A stretch of DNA of 9,686 bases. It comes from DATBDM01 sp036269915. GTDB taxonomy: Bacteria > Actinomycetota > Thermoleophilia > Solirubrobacterales > Solirubrobacteraceae. Of this stretch, positions 1-6,477 are shown in pieces. Under the pieces are notes generated by a model. The model was given only the letters and a program-made list of their open reading frames with translations. It was not told the DNA's origin and did no database searches. Position 1 is the first letter of the stretch; every line of letters starts with the position of its first letter. A program made the position numbers and the translations under genes. The stretch is from NCBI GenBank assembly GCA_036269915.1, contig DATBDM010000312.1, forward strand, positions 1 to 9,686, given 5' to 3'.

Positions 1-1287
1 TTCATCGCTCGGCGGGAGGCGCTGCAGGGCGTGCATGGGATCGGGTTCGAGGTGCTCGGGCCGCATTCATCCCAGGCCACCCTGCGGATCGTCGAGTTCG
101 CGCGGAGCAATCGTCTTCCGTTCACCTGGCGCGACCCGGAACAGGCGGACGACGAGGCGGCGGCCGTGCTGGTGGCGGGACTGGATCCGGCGGACGTTCC
201 GCTCGTGCGGTTGCCGGGCGGAGTTGAGCTGCGAGGCCCATCGACCGGCGAGCTTTCCCGCGCGCTGGGCGTTGGCCGCGAGCTCGCACCCCGCGAACAG
301 GTCGACCTCGTCGTGATCGGCGCCGGCCCCGCGGGCCTGGCGGCGGCGGTCTACGGCGCATCCGAGGGTCTGGAGACCCTGGTCGTGGAGAGCACCGCGC
401 TCGGCGGGCAGGCGGGCTCGTCTCGGCGGATCGAGAACTACCTCGGGTTCCCGGCCGGGATCTCCGGTGCCGAGCTCGCCGACCGGGCGACGATCCAGGC
501 GGAGAAGTTCGGCGCCCACATCACCGTGCCCGTGGCCGCGACCGCGCTGGACGAGCGGGACGGCCGCCACCTCCTCCGGCTCGACGACGGGGCAGCGGTG
601 GCCGCGTCCGTCGTGGTCATCGCGACCGGCGTCCGCTACCGCCGGCTCGACCTGCCGCGCCTGGAGGAGTTCGAGGCGCACAGCATCTTCTACGCGGCGA
701 CGCCGATGGAGGCCCGGCTGTGCGCCGGCGACCCCGTGGCGGTCGTCGGCGGCGGCAATTCGGGCGGGCAGGCCGCGCTGTTCTTGTCCCGGCACGCCGC
801 GCACGTGCGCCTGCTCGTGCGCGAGCGCGAACTGTCGGAGCACATGTCGCGCTACCTGGCCGACCGGATCGAGCGCGACCCGAGCATCGAGGTATTCCTG
901 CACTCGGAGGTGTGCGAGCTGATCGGCGAGCACGCGCTCGAGGCGATCGCGGTGGCGGACCAGCTGACCGGGGATCGCAAGCAGGTGCCCGCGCGGGCGC
1001 TGTTCGTGTTCATCGGGGCCGAGCCGCATACCCGGTGGCTCGACGGCCGGCTCGCGCTCGACACCGGCGGCTACGTGCTCACCGGGCCGGCGGCCGCGCG
1101 AGCGCGCGGCGACGGCCGCGAGCCGCTGCTGCTCGAGACCAGCCTCCCCGGCGTGTTCGCCGTCGGCGACGTGCGCAGCGGCTCCGCCCAGCGGGTCGCC
1201 GCGGCGGTCGGCGACGGTGCGGTCGCTATCCGCCTGATCCACGAGCGGCTCGCCCATGACGGGCGGCCGCTCGCCGCCTGCAGCTGA
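1..1287 (+). CDS. Thioredoxin-reductase-like FAD-dependent oxidoreductase (5' end outside window)
   Basis: The frame is open from base 1, so the N-terminus is missing. A GTG at 31 exists, but residues before it (FIARREALQG) look coding. Bases 1-290 encode a thioredoxin/glutaredoxin-like domain without a CxxC: LGPHSSQATLRIVEF, then a DVPLV turn with the cis-Pro pattern. The rest is a two-dinucleotide-fold flavoprotein. The FAD loop GAGPAG is at 319-336, GGQAGSSRRIENYLGFP follows, the NAD(P)H loop GGGNSG begins near 748, and the C-terminal FAD motif FAVGDVRSG is at 1156-1182. Where thioredoxin reductases carry CxxC the protein reads YAATPME (691-711), so the usual dithiol is absent. The family accepts electrons from NAD(P)H via FAD; without the dithiol the acceptor is unknown. 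It is likely cytoplasmic. Many relatives carry further N-terminal domains such as a cyclic-nucleotide-binding one, which may lie upstream. Family assignment is secure; substrate is not. Confidence 0.93.
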   Translation, partial: FIARREALQGVHGIGFEVLGPHSSQATLRIVEFARSNRLPFTWRDPEQADDEAAAVLVAGLDPADVPLVRLPGGVELRGPSTGELSRALGVGRELAPREQVDLVVIGAGPAGLAAAVYGASEGLETLVVESTALGGQAGSSRRIENYLGFPAGISGAELADRATIQAEKFGAHITVPVAATALDERDGRHLLRLDDGAAVAASVVVIATGVRYRRLDLPRLEEFEAHSIFYAATPMEARLCAGDPVAVVGGGNSGGQAALFLSRHAAHVRLLVRERELSEHMSRYLADRIERDPSIEVFLHSEVCELIGEHALEAIAVADQLTGDRKQVPARALFVFIGAEPHTRWLDGRLALDTGGYVLTGPAAARARGDGREPLLLETSLPGVFAVGDVRSGSAQRVAAAVGDGAVAIRLIHERLAHDGRPLAACS

Positions 1288-1289
1288 GC

Positions 1290-1329
1290 GGGCGGCCCGC
1301 GAGCGGAGAGGAGGGCTCGCGGGCCGCCC
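1290..1329. terminator. Bidirectional terminator-like hairpin between convergent genes
   Basis: A perfect 15-base inverted repeat, GGGCGGCCCGCGAGC (1290-1304) and GCTCGCGGGCCGCCC (1315-1329), encloses a 10-base purine loop (1305-1314). It starts 3 bases after the TGA of the flavoprotein and ends 8 bases before the stop of the opposing gene, so it fills the gap. No T-tract follows on either strand, which fits the U-less hairpin terminators common in high-GC actinobacteria. The inverted repeat is seen directly; the terminator role is inferred from position. Confidence 0.8.
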
Positions 1330-1337
1330 AGGTGCGC

Positions 1338-2249
1338 TCAGCGCACGGCGACGGCCGGTCGGGCGTGGCGGGTGCCGCCGACGCGTTCGTCGCGATCGCC
1401 GACGACGACGTCGGCCAGCGCGCTGGCCCACGCGAGGTCGCCGCTGTCGCGGTCGGTGTCGGCGAGCTTGGCGCGCACCAGCCCGCGCGAGGGGAGAAGC
1501 GCGGCGACCTGGCGGACGGCGATGCGACTCGTGCCGGCCGGGCCACCGCGGACCAGGGCGAAGGCGTCGACGGCCGCGGTGTGGCGGCGCAGGAAGTCCC
1601 ACGTGACGGGCTCGGCGACGGCGATCCGGATCTCCCATACCGCGTGGGCGCCGCGCGCGCGGACGGCCTCGGCCATCACCACGGCCAGCGGATCGTGCAG
1701 CACGACGACGTCACCCTCGCGTACGTCGCGCTCCAGCAGCGCGTCGGCCTCGCCGGCGCCGCCGGTGTAGAGCTCGCCGTCGGCCGCGCCCGGCGCCTCG
1801 CTGCCCGGCTCGCCCCCGCGCAGCCGCTGCTCGAGCCGGCGTGCGAACGCACGCAACGGATCGCCGATGCGCACGTCGAGGCGCTGCGCCCCGACTCCGC
1901 TCTCGCCGGCCCAGGCCAGGCACGAGCCCAGCGCCCGGGCGCCGCGGCGGCCCTCGGGGATGCCGACCGCCGACCACACGGTCCGGCCGGACAGCACGTC
2001 GGCCGCCCACTTGCGCATGGACTCCTCCACGCGCCGGTCGTGCTGGGTGGCGGGACCGCCGATGCGCTGGGTATTCACTCCCGTGAGGTAGGCCATGGGG
2101 TCTCCAACCGTGAGTACGCCGGTCGGGCGGCCGATCAACCTGGTCTGACAGGCCTCGCTCGTCGCGCTCGTGCGCTTCCGCGCTGCGCCCGGCCCACGGG
2201 ATCGGTCGACGCGCGGCGGGATCGGCTCACGTGCGGGTTCGGGATCCAT
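1338..2249 (-). CDS. Trehalose synthase (TreT)-like protein, N-terminal half only
   Basis: The 303-residue protein resembles the N-terminal Rossmann half of GT4 trehalose synthase (TreT). Shared stretches are LSGRTVW then a GDPLRAFARRLEQRLRG stretch, DVVVLHDPL, a VWEIRIA strand where TreT has VWRCHI, and TWDFLRR...VDAF. TreT joins NDP-glucose and glucose; its donor site is in the C-terminal half, which is absent, since the protein ends about 55 residues after the VDAF block. The PPSID motif is degraded to LLPSR. It may therefore be a binding or regulatory protein rather than a complete enzyme. The ATG at 2249 has GGGAGG 5 bases upstream. A second start, ATG at 2096 (252 aa, GGAG 5 bases upstream), would remove an Arg/Pro-rich leader of about 51 residues with weaker codon bias, and may be the true one. 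It is the last gene of the minus-strand run, 15 bases after the channel gene. Confidence 0.6.
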   Translation of the reverse strand: MDPEPAREPIPPRVDRSRGPGAARKRTSATSEACQTRLIGRPTGVLTVGDPMAYLTGVNTQRIGGPATQHDRRVEESMRKWAADVLSGRTVWSAVGIPEGRRGARALGSCLAWAGESGVGAQRLDVRIGDPLRAFARRLEQRLRGGEPGSEAPGAADGELYTGGAGEADALLERDVREGDVVVLHDPLAVVMAEAVRARGAHAVWEIRIAVAEPVTWDFLRRHTAAVDAFALVRGGPAGTSRIAVRQVAALLPSRGLVRAKLADTDRDSGDLAWASALADVVVGDRDERVGGTRHARPAVAVR

Positions 2250-2254
2250 CGGGG

Positions 2255-2260
2255 CCTCCC
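2255..2260 (-). promoter_or_regulatory. Ribosome binding site of the TreT-like gene
   Basis: On the minus strand GGGAGG lies 5 bases before the ATG at 2249, inside the 15-base gap after the channel gene's stop. It supports the longer start. A competing GGAG (2102-2105) precedes the internal ATG at 2096 at the same spacing. Confidence 0.6.
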
Positions 2261-2264
2261 GAGG

Positions 2265-3110
2265 TCATGACCGCTCCGCGGCCTGGTCGTTGCGCGAGCG
2301 GGCCAGCATCTGCGAGGTCACGGCCTCGAGGACCTCGCTGGCGAGCCGCGGCCCGTCGGACGGGCGCAGCGGCGTGGTCGAGATACGCACGACCAGCGAG
2401 TCACCGTCGACCTCCTCGAGCGTCACGCGGGGCGAGCCGCGCATCGGCGTGTCGATCTCCTCGCGCAGCAGCCGGTCGACCTGCTCGGGCGTGACGTCGG
2501 GGCGCAAACGCGCCCGCAGCTCGACCGCCGTCGGCTCGGTGAGCGGCACCACCACGGCGGCGAGCAGCACCGCGTTCGGGATCATGATCGGCCCGTCGTG
2601 GCTGACCAGCGTCGTATAGAGCAGGCCGAGCGTGCTGACCATGCCCTCGACCGAGCCGGCGAGGCCGCCGGCCTGCAGGCGCACCGGCTCGCCGACGCGG
2701 AACGGTCGGGCGCTGAGCAGGACCGTGCCCGCCATGACGTTGGCCAGTGTCTGCTGGGCCGCGAGGCCGACGATCACCGCGCTGGCCGCACCGCCGAGCG
2801 CCAGGGTCCGCGGCTTGAGGCCGACGATCCGCAGGGCGGCCACGCAGGCGATGAGCATCGCGGCGAGCCGGATGAGGAACCCAGCGGCGCCCGCCGTCCC
2901 CGGCTCCATGCGCTTGAACAGCGCCGGCGCGAGCGCTCGGCCGATGTCGCGCGCGAGGTGCCAGCCCAGGCCGAGCAGGATCACCGCGGTGGCGATGCGC
3001 ACGGTCGAGTCCCACTCCGGCCCGAGCAGCTCGCGGCGGCGGTTGTAGATCAAGAGCACCGCGGCGAGGAGCGGCACGAGCACCACGGCCTCGATCCGGG
3101 CGCGCCGCAC
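2265..3110 (-). CDS. MscS-family mechanosensitive ion channel
   Basis: This is a small-conductance mechanosensitive channel protein that would sit in the cytoplasmic membrane and release solutes on osmotic downshift. From the GTG at 3110 it has 281 residues. Hydrophobic segments lie at about 9-22, 37-53 and 78-96. The pore-lining helix is at about 111-128 (AVIVGLAAQQTLANVMAG, small residues as in MscS TM3). The MscS beta domain follows with PFRVGEPVRL (about 136-145), a VEGMVSTLGLLYTTL strand and IPNAVLL, then an alpha/beta C-terminal domain. The 3110 start has no visible ribosome site. The frame stays open upstream, and a CTG at 3185 with GGGAGG 4 bases before it would add 25 residues (LKPPLSDRARNWRG and on), a basic N-terminal segment plausible for a channel. 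I keep 3110 as the conservative start but think the CTG more likely. It lies between the MpsC-like and TreT-like genes in a tight run. Confidence 0.9.
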   Translation of the reverse strand: MRRARIEAVVLVPLLAAVLLIYNRRRELLGPEWDSTVRIATAVILLGLGWHLARDIGRALAPALFKRMEPGTAGAAGFLIRLAAMLIACVAALRIVGLKPRTLALGGAASAVIVGLAAQQTLANVMAGTVLLSARPFRVGEPVRLQAGGLAGSVEGMVSTLGLLYTTLVSHDGPIMIPNAVLLAAVVVPLTEPTAVELRARLRPDVTPEQVDRLLREEIDTPMRGSPRVTLEEVDGDSLVVRISTTPLRPSDGPRLASEVLEAVTSQMLARSRNDQAAERS

Positions 3111-3189
3111 GACACGGCGGGTGAACCCGCGGGCGAGCGTGCTGCCGCGCCAGTTGCGCGCGCGGTCGGACAGCGGGGGCTTCAGGACG

Positions 3190-3195
3190 CCTCCC
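3190..3195 (-). promoter_or_regulatory. Ribosome binding site implying an upstream CTG start for the channel gene
   Basis: GGGAGG on the minus strand falls between the stop of the MpsC-like gene (3214) and the channel frame. The only in-frame codon at usable distance is CTG at 3183-3185, 4 bases downstream. The next conventional start is GTG at 3110, 79 bases downstream, with no ribosome site of its own. Confidence 0.5.
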
Positions 3196-3213
3196 GGCAG
3201 GTGCCCGGCCGCT

Positions 3214-3639
3214 TCAGGCCCGCGGCGGCTCCGCTCGCGCGACGACCGGGCGATCGAGGACGAACAGATCGGCGGCGAGGTCGGGCGACATGTGGTTGCA
3301 GCTGAGGAACGCCTCGACCCGGCTGGCGGTCAGCTCCTCGACGGCGTCCACGAACTCGGGACGCATCAGCTTCTCGTAGCGCAGGCGCATGCCCAGCACC
3401 GCCTCGCTGCCGCCATCCTCGGCAAGGCGCCGCTCCCCGTCCGTGAGGCTGTCCTCCATGAGGACCACGACGACGTTGTCGCGATAGAACGCCTGCGCCC
3501 TGGTCGGACCACGCCCGAGGAAGCGCTTGCGCCGGCGAACGATCGCGTTGGTGATCTGCTGGTTCAGCCGTCCGCCGGCGGCACTTGCGGTCTGGTCGGA
3601 CACAGGGGCCCCCGTTCGTTTGCACGCGTCTTGAACCAC
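3214..3639 (-). CDS. DUF2294 / MpsC-like protein
   Basis: The protein matches the DUF2294 family (Pfam now names it MpsC, after the third component of a staphylococcal membrane-potential-generating system). Recognisable blocks are LNQQITNAIVRRRKRFLGRGPTR at about 25-47, a short strand FYRDNVVVVLMEDSLTDGERRL, and RPEFVDAVEELTASRVEAFLS followed by a terminal strand LFVLDRP. It is predicted soluble with no signal peptide or membrane helix. Biochemical function is unclear; genes of this family often sit alone rather than with mpsAB, as here. The GTG at 3639 has only a weak AGGG before it. A GTG at 3603 would give 129 residues starting VSDQTASA, closer to usual family length. It is followed 28 bases later by the extended channel frame, so it is probably co-transcribed with the channel gene. 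Confidence 0.8.
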   Translation of the reverse strand: MVQDACKRTGAPVSDQTASAAGGRLNQQITNAIVRRRKRFLGRGPTRAQAFYRDNVVVVLMEDSLTDGERRLAEDGGSEAVLGMRLRYEKLMRPEFVDAVEELTASRVEAFLSCNHMSPDLAADLFVLDRPVVARAEPPRA

Positions 3640-3696
3640 TTACCCTGCGACACTCGCGGCGGCCGCCGTTCGAATAGTGAGAGCCCGCACGTGCTT

Positions 3697-3712
3697 GCCG
3701 TGGGGCCACGGC
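3697..3712 (-). terminator. Short hairpin directly after the USP gene
   Basis: GCCGTGGGGCCACGGC is a 7-base inverted repeat with almost no loop (6 pairs with a 4-base loop in practice). It begins 1 base after the stop of the universal stress protein on the minus strand. It may weaken read-through into the MpsC-channel-TreT-like group 74 bases downstream. No T-run follows. In DNA this GC-rich such repeats arise by chance, so the call is weak. The rest of 3640-3713 has no promoter I can support. Confidence 0.25.
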
Positions 3713-3713
3713 C

Positions 3714-4679
3714 TCAGATCGCTTCCGCACGGACGGCGTGCTCGCTGACGACCGTCTCCAGGGAGGACGCCCGTCCGCGGGGCAGCACGATCACGGGGCA
3801 GCGGGCCACGGCGACCAGCTTGCGCGACACGCCTCCGAGCAGCACGGCGCGGGCGGGACCGTAGCCGCGCGAACCGCAGACGAGCAGCCGGAGGGACTGC
3901 GAGAGGTGGATGAGCGTCTCGGCCGGGTCGTCGACGAACGCGTCGACGTCGATCGGGACGTCGCCGGGGTCGAGGTCGGCGATCGCCTTGCGCATGGCCC
4001 GGATCGCCTCCAGCGCGTGCTCGCCGAGGACGTCCTCGAAGTACTTGCCGCGCTGGCCGGCGGTGTAGGACTCGGTCTCGGTGTACATCTCCGCGGTCGC
4101 GCGCACGACGTGGATCACGCGCAGCGCGGCGCCCGCCCGCCGGGCCAGCAGAAGGCCGGCGCGCAGTGCGTCGTGCCCGTCCGGGGTGTCGACGAACGCG
4201 ACGCCGATCGGGCGCTCCTCGTCGTCGCGCGTCCAGCGCTGCGGGACGACTGCGACCGCGCACGGCGCGCCGTGCAGAAGACGCTGGGCAGTGGATCCCG
4301 CGAGGACGCGTCCGACACCGCTGCGGCGCGACGAGCCGACGACGATCGTGCCGGCCTGCTCGGCCTCGGCCGCCTCGTGCAGCGCGCGGGCGACGCTCGC
4401 GCCCGGCAGCGCGCGGCACTCCGCCTGCACGCCCTGCTCCTCGAGCTCCTCGGCGAGCTGCCACAGCTCGGGCCCGCAGTCGGCGACGAGGTCCTCGTCG
4501 GCGCGCACGAGGGCGAACGGCAGGGTCTGGCCCGCGGACAGCCCGATCGACCGCACCGTGCCGTGGACCGACGCCACGATCAGCCGGGCGCCGCCGTAGC
4601 GGCCGAGCTCGGCGCCGAACTGCACCGGAGCGCGGTCGCGGGTCGCGGGGTCGTAGCCGACGAGGATCGGGGGAGCCAT
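3714..4679 (-). CDS. Tandem-domain universal stress protein
   Basis: The 321-residue protein holds two UspA folds. Domain 1 (about 1-147) opens with ILVGYDPA and ends with a nucleotide-loop-like VGSSRRSGVGRVLAGSTAQ (114-132) then APCAVAVVP. Domain 2 (about 157-300) opens with IGVAFVDTPDG and ends with GSRGYGPARAVLLGGVS (269-285) then CPVIVLP. Both loops follow the GxxG-9x-G(S/T) ATP-binding pattern; the second has Gly-Gly where Gly-Ser is usual, so domain 1 looks the better ATP binder. Such tandem USPs are cytosolic stress and dormancy proteins in actinobacteria; the exact partner is unknown. The ATG at 4679 shares one base with the TGA of the upstream remnant ORF (TGATG) and has no strong ribosome site, which points to translational coupling. 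Confidence 0.95.
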   Translation of the reverse strand: MAPPILVGYDPATRDRAPVQFGAELGRYGGARLIVASVHGTVRSIGLSAGQTLPFALVRADEDLVADCGPELWQLAEELEEQGVQAECRALPGASVARALHEAAEAEQAGTIVVGSSRRSGVGRVLAGSTAQRLLHGAPCAVAVVPQRWTRDDEERPIGVAFVDTPDGHDALRAGLLLARRAGAALRVIHVVRATAEMYTETESYTAGQRGKYFEDVLGEHALEAIRAMRKAIADLDPGDVPIDVDAFVDDPAETLIHLSQSLRLLVCGSRGYGPARAVLLGGVSRKLVAVARCPVIVLPRGRASSLETVVSEHAVRAEAI

Positions 4680-4800
4680 CAGCGCTGCGCCTCGATGGCC
4701 ACGCCGGCGAACTCGCCCTCCGTCTCGCGGATGAGCGGCTCGTGCGACAGGTGCGCCTTCTGCTGCACCGTCGTCATGAACGTCTGTACTCGTGGCTCAT
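4679..4800 (-). pseudogene. DUF2267-like N-terminal remnant, frameshifted
   Basis: Between the oxidoreductase stop and the USP start lie two mini-ORFs chained by overlaps. An ATG at 4800 overlaps the oxidoreductase TGA (ATGA) and encodes only MSHEYRRS before a TGA at 4774-4776. That stop overlaps the ATG at 4777, which starts MTTVQQKAHLSHE and runs 32 residues to the TGA at 4679-4681. Supplying one base near 4780 would join them as MSHEYRRF plus MTTVQQKAHLSHE, which looks like the start of DUF2267 proteins (typically Y-x-x-F-L/M-x-x-V-Q-x-x-A). The following residues do not resemble DUF2267 and most of the domain is missing. I read this as a decayed, internally deleted gene kept as a translation relay into usp. 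The alternative is a genuine 32-residue protein. Confidence 0.45.
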
Positions 4801-5426
4801 GGTGCCAGCATCTTGATCGCGGAGGCGAAGTGGGTCCCCAGCGGCCCCTGGATCGCCATGTGCAGCAGGCCGAGCGCCTCGAGCTCGCGCGCCCGCGCGA
4901 GCGACCCGGAGTCGATCGGGCGCATCCCGCCTTCGGTGATCAGGCGACCCACGGTCTGCTTGGCCGACGTGTCGTCGCCGGCCAGGAAGATGTCGAGCGG
5001 CTGCCCGGCGACCGTCCCGGCCAGCACCGTGCCGGCGAACGCCGTGTTGAACGCCTTGACCACCGGCGATCCCTCGGGCGCGGCGTCGGCGATCAGCGCG
5101 GCGCCGGAGCGGAAGGGGGAGACGTCGAGCGGTTCGAGCACGCTGAAGTCGACCGGGTTCGTGACGTCGACCAGCACCGCGGTGCCGAGCTCACGGGCGT
5201 GCTGGCGGACCGCGTGCGGCGCCTGCGAGAACGGGACCGCGAGCACGACGACGTCGCCCTCGGCCGTCCTGCTCGCCACGACCTCGCCCGCGCCGGTCAG
5301 CTCGTCCGCCAGGTCCTCCGCCTTTCCCGGGTCGGTGCCGACGAGGCTCACGTGATGGCCGCCCGCGAGCGCGCGGGTGGCGATGGCCCGTGCCATGTTG
5401 CCGGTGCCCACGATCGTGACCCTCAT
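4797..5426 (-). CDS. F420/NADP-type oxidoreductase (NADPH:F420 reductase-like)
   Basis: This is a 209-residue single-domain Rossmann protein of the coenzyme-F420-dependent NADP oxidoreductase family. The N-terminus VTIVGTGNMARAIA is the dinucleotide loop, followed by a strand DVVVLAVPF (58-66), VLVDVTNPV (85-92) and the family signature VVKAFNTAF (122-130). The C-terminus has LARARELEALGLLHMAIQ. Relatives move hydride between NADPH and F420 or reduce other substrates; which applies here cannot be read from sequence. The frame extends up to 5501, but that part is Arg-rich and overlaps the upstream gene out of frame. The ATG at 5426 directly precedes the dinucleotide fold and forms an ATGA overlap with the DUF2188 stop, so it is preferred. 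It is cytosolic. Confidence 0.9.
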   Translation of the reverse strand: MRVTIVGTGNMARAIATRALAGGHHVSLVGTDPGKAEDLADELTGAGEVVASRTAEGDVVVLAVPFSQAPHAVRQHARELGTAVLVDVTNPVDFSVLEPLDVSPFRSGAALIADAAPEGSPVVKAFNTAFAGTVLAGTVAGQPLDIFLAGDDTSAKQTVGRLITEGGMRPIDSGSLARARELEALGLLHMAIQGPLGTHFASAIKMLAP

Positions 5427-5680
5427 GGCTCGACGACGGGTCCCTTGACGTCGGCGGGAGTGGGCGCGCGGAAGTCCGGCTCGACCGCGTCCGTGTGGCA
5501 CTCGCCGTCGAGCTCGTGCACATGGATGGCGACCTCGCCGAACTGCCGCGCCCAGTTGAGCGCGTCGGCGCGCGCCTCGGCCTGCGTCGCGTGCTCGGAC
5601 AGCGGCGTGACGTCGCCCTTGTAGCGGACGACCCAGCGGTGCCGCGACAGCGGCAGGACTTCGAGCTCGTGGCCGGTCAC
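5423..5680 (-). CDS. DUF2188-like small protein
   Basis: An 85-residue protein with the DUF2188 pattern: a first strand pair around RWVVRYKG, then EHATQAEARADALNWARQFG as the helix, and a last strand EVAIHVHELDG. The family is small, soluble and of unknown function. The C-terminal 18 residues are Pro-rich and probably flexible. The GTG at 5680 is the only usable start in the frame and no ribosome site precedes it; a near-leaderless message would explain this. It is the first gene of the minus-strand run and its TGA overlaps the oxidoreductase ATG by 4 bases. Confidence 0.75.
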   Translation of the reverse strand: MTGHELEVLPLSRHRWVVRYKGDVTPLSEHATQAEARADALNWARQFGEVAIHVHELDGECHTDAVEPDFRAPTPADVKGPVVEP

Positions 5681-5760
5681 AACATCGGCAGTAGGACGCC
5701 GGCCGCCGATGACCAGCCGCTTGTGCGCCCGGCGCAGCGGCCTAGGTGCCGGGTGGACCG
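5681..5760. promoter_or_regulatory. Divergent intergenic region with imperfect inverted repeat
   Basis: This 80-base stretch separates the minus-strand DUF2188 group from the plus-strand peroxiredoxin operon, so promoters for both should lie here. An imperfect inverted repeat spans 5716-5741: GCCGCT-TGT-GCGC, a CCG centre, then GCGCAGCGGC (10 pairs with a 3-base bulge). On the plus strand TTGTGC (5721-5726) and TAGGTG (5743-5748) are separated by 16 bases and could be -35 and -10 elements, which would place the start of transcription very close to the ATG at 5761. The matches are modest; the repeat would overlap such a promoter as an operator would. Confidence 0.35.
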
Positions 5761-6477
5761 ATGCCCCGACACGTGCTCACCGAGCTCGAGCAGGAGTTCG
5801 AGCGGCTCGCGGACCAGATCCCCGACTCGCCGACCAAGGAGGCCATCTCGGTCCTGCACGGGATCGTCATGGAGGTGTGGCGCAGCGCGCAGCACCAGCC
5901 CGACGGCAACGGCGACGGCGCGGCGGCGCTCGACGGCTACCTGCTCAACGACCTGCAGGACCTCTTCCACATCGCCCCGCCGATGGACCAGCCGGCCATC
6001 AGCACGCCGCTGGAGCCGGGCGTCGAGGCGCCGGACTTCGCGTTGCCCGACGCCACCGGGCAGCCGGTGCGCCTGAGCGGTTTGCGCGGCACGCCGGTGG
6101 TGCTCGTGTTCTACCCGCTGGACTGGAGCCCCGGCTGCAGCCAGCAGCTCGACCTGTACTCGCAGGAGATCGGCGCGTTCCAGTCGCGCGGGGCGGAGCT
6201 GCTCGGCATCTCGGTCGACAGCGTCTACAGCCACGGCGCTTGGGCGGCGCTGCGCGGCATCTCGTTCCCGCTGCTGGCCGACTTCCACCCGAAGGGCGCC
6301 GTGGTGCGCGACTACGCGGTCTGGCGCGAGCAGGACGGCTACTCCGACCGCGCGCTCTACGTCGTCGACGCCGACGGCGTGATCGGCTACAGCCAGGTCG
6401 CGCCGCGGCTGGACTACGTGCCCGAACTCGACGAGCTGCTGGACGCCATCGACGCGATCCAGCGCGTGCGCGCATGA
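5761..6477 (+). CDS. Single-cysteine peroxiredoxin (AhpC/TSA family)
   Basis: The 238-residue protein has a helical N-terminal extension of about 85 residues, then a peroxiredoxin fold starting at GVEAPDFALPDATG (87-100). The active site reads YPLDWSPGC: P119, S123 in place of the usual Thr, and peroxidatic C126; R197 in SDRALYVVD is the likely catalytic Arg. C126 is the only cysteine in the protein, so it must work as a 1-Cys enzyme and needs an external thiol to resolve the sulfenic acid. It should reduce hydrogen peroxide or organic peroxides in the cytosol. A GTG at 5746 is in frame, but the ATG at 5761 has a GGTGG-like sequence just before it. Its TGA overlaps the next ATG (ATGA), making the adjacent glutaredoxin the obvious candidate reductant. 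Confidence 0.92.
   Translation: MPRHVLTELEQEFERLADQIPDSPTKEAISVLHGIVMEVWRSAQHQPDGNGDGAAALDGYLLNDLQDLFHIAPPMDQPAISTPLEPGVEAPDFALPDATGQPVRLSGLRGTPVVLVFYPLDWSPGCSQQLDLYSQEIGAFQSRGAELLGISVDSVYSHGAWAALRGISFPLLADFHPKGAVVRDYAVWREQDGYSDRALYVVDADGVIGYSQVAPRLDYVPELDELLDAIDAIQRVRA

Noticed and set aside
67..1638. Long minus-strand open frame (523 codons) opposite the flavoprotein
   Set aside because: It is antisense to a clearly conserved gene, is dominated by Arg/Pro/His and has no recognisable domain; such frames are expected in DNA with GC-rich third positions.
1332..2270. Plus-strand open frame of 312 codons opposite the TreT-like gene
   Set aside because: The minus-strand frame has a good ribosome site, operon spacing and family-like blocks; the plus frame has none of these and would start inside the terminator hairpin.
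3657..3668. 12-base perfect palindrome CGGCGGCCGCCG upstream of the MpsC-like gene
   Set aside because: Pure G/C palindromes of this length are common by chance at this base composition and no second copy or promoter element flanks it.
3671..3690. Possible -10 element (TATTCG on the minus strand) before the MpsC-like gene
   Set aside because: No -35-like hexamer occurs at 16-18 bases and the match is only four of six, so a promoter cannot be supported.
3738..5624. Very long plus-strand open frame (628 codons)
   Set aside because: It runs antisense across the USP, oxidoreductase and DUF2188 genes, whose proteins match known families. Its own translation is low-complexity.
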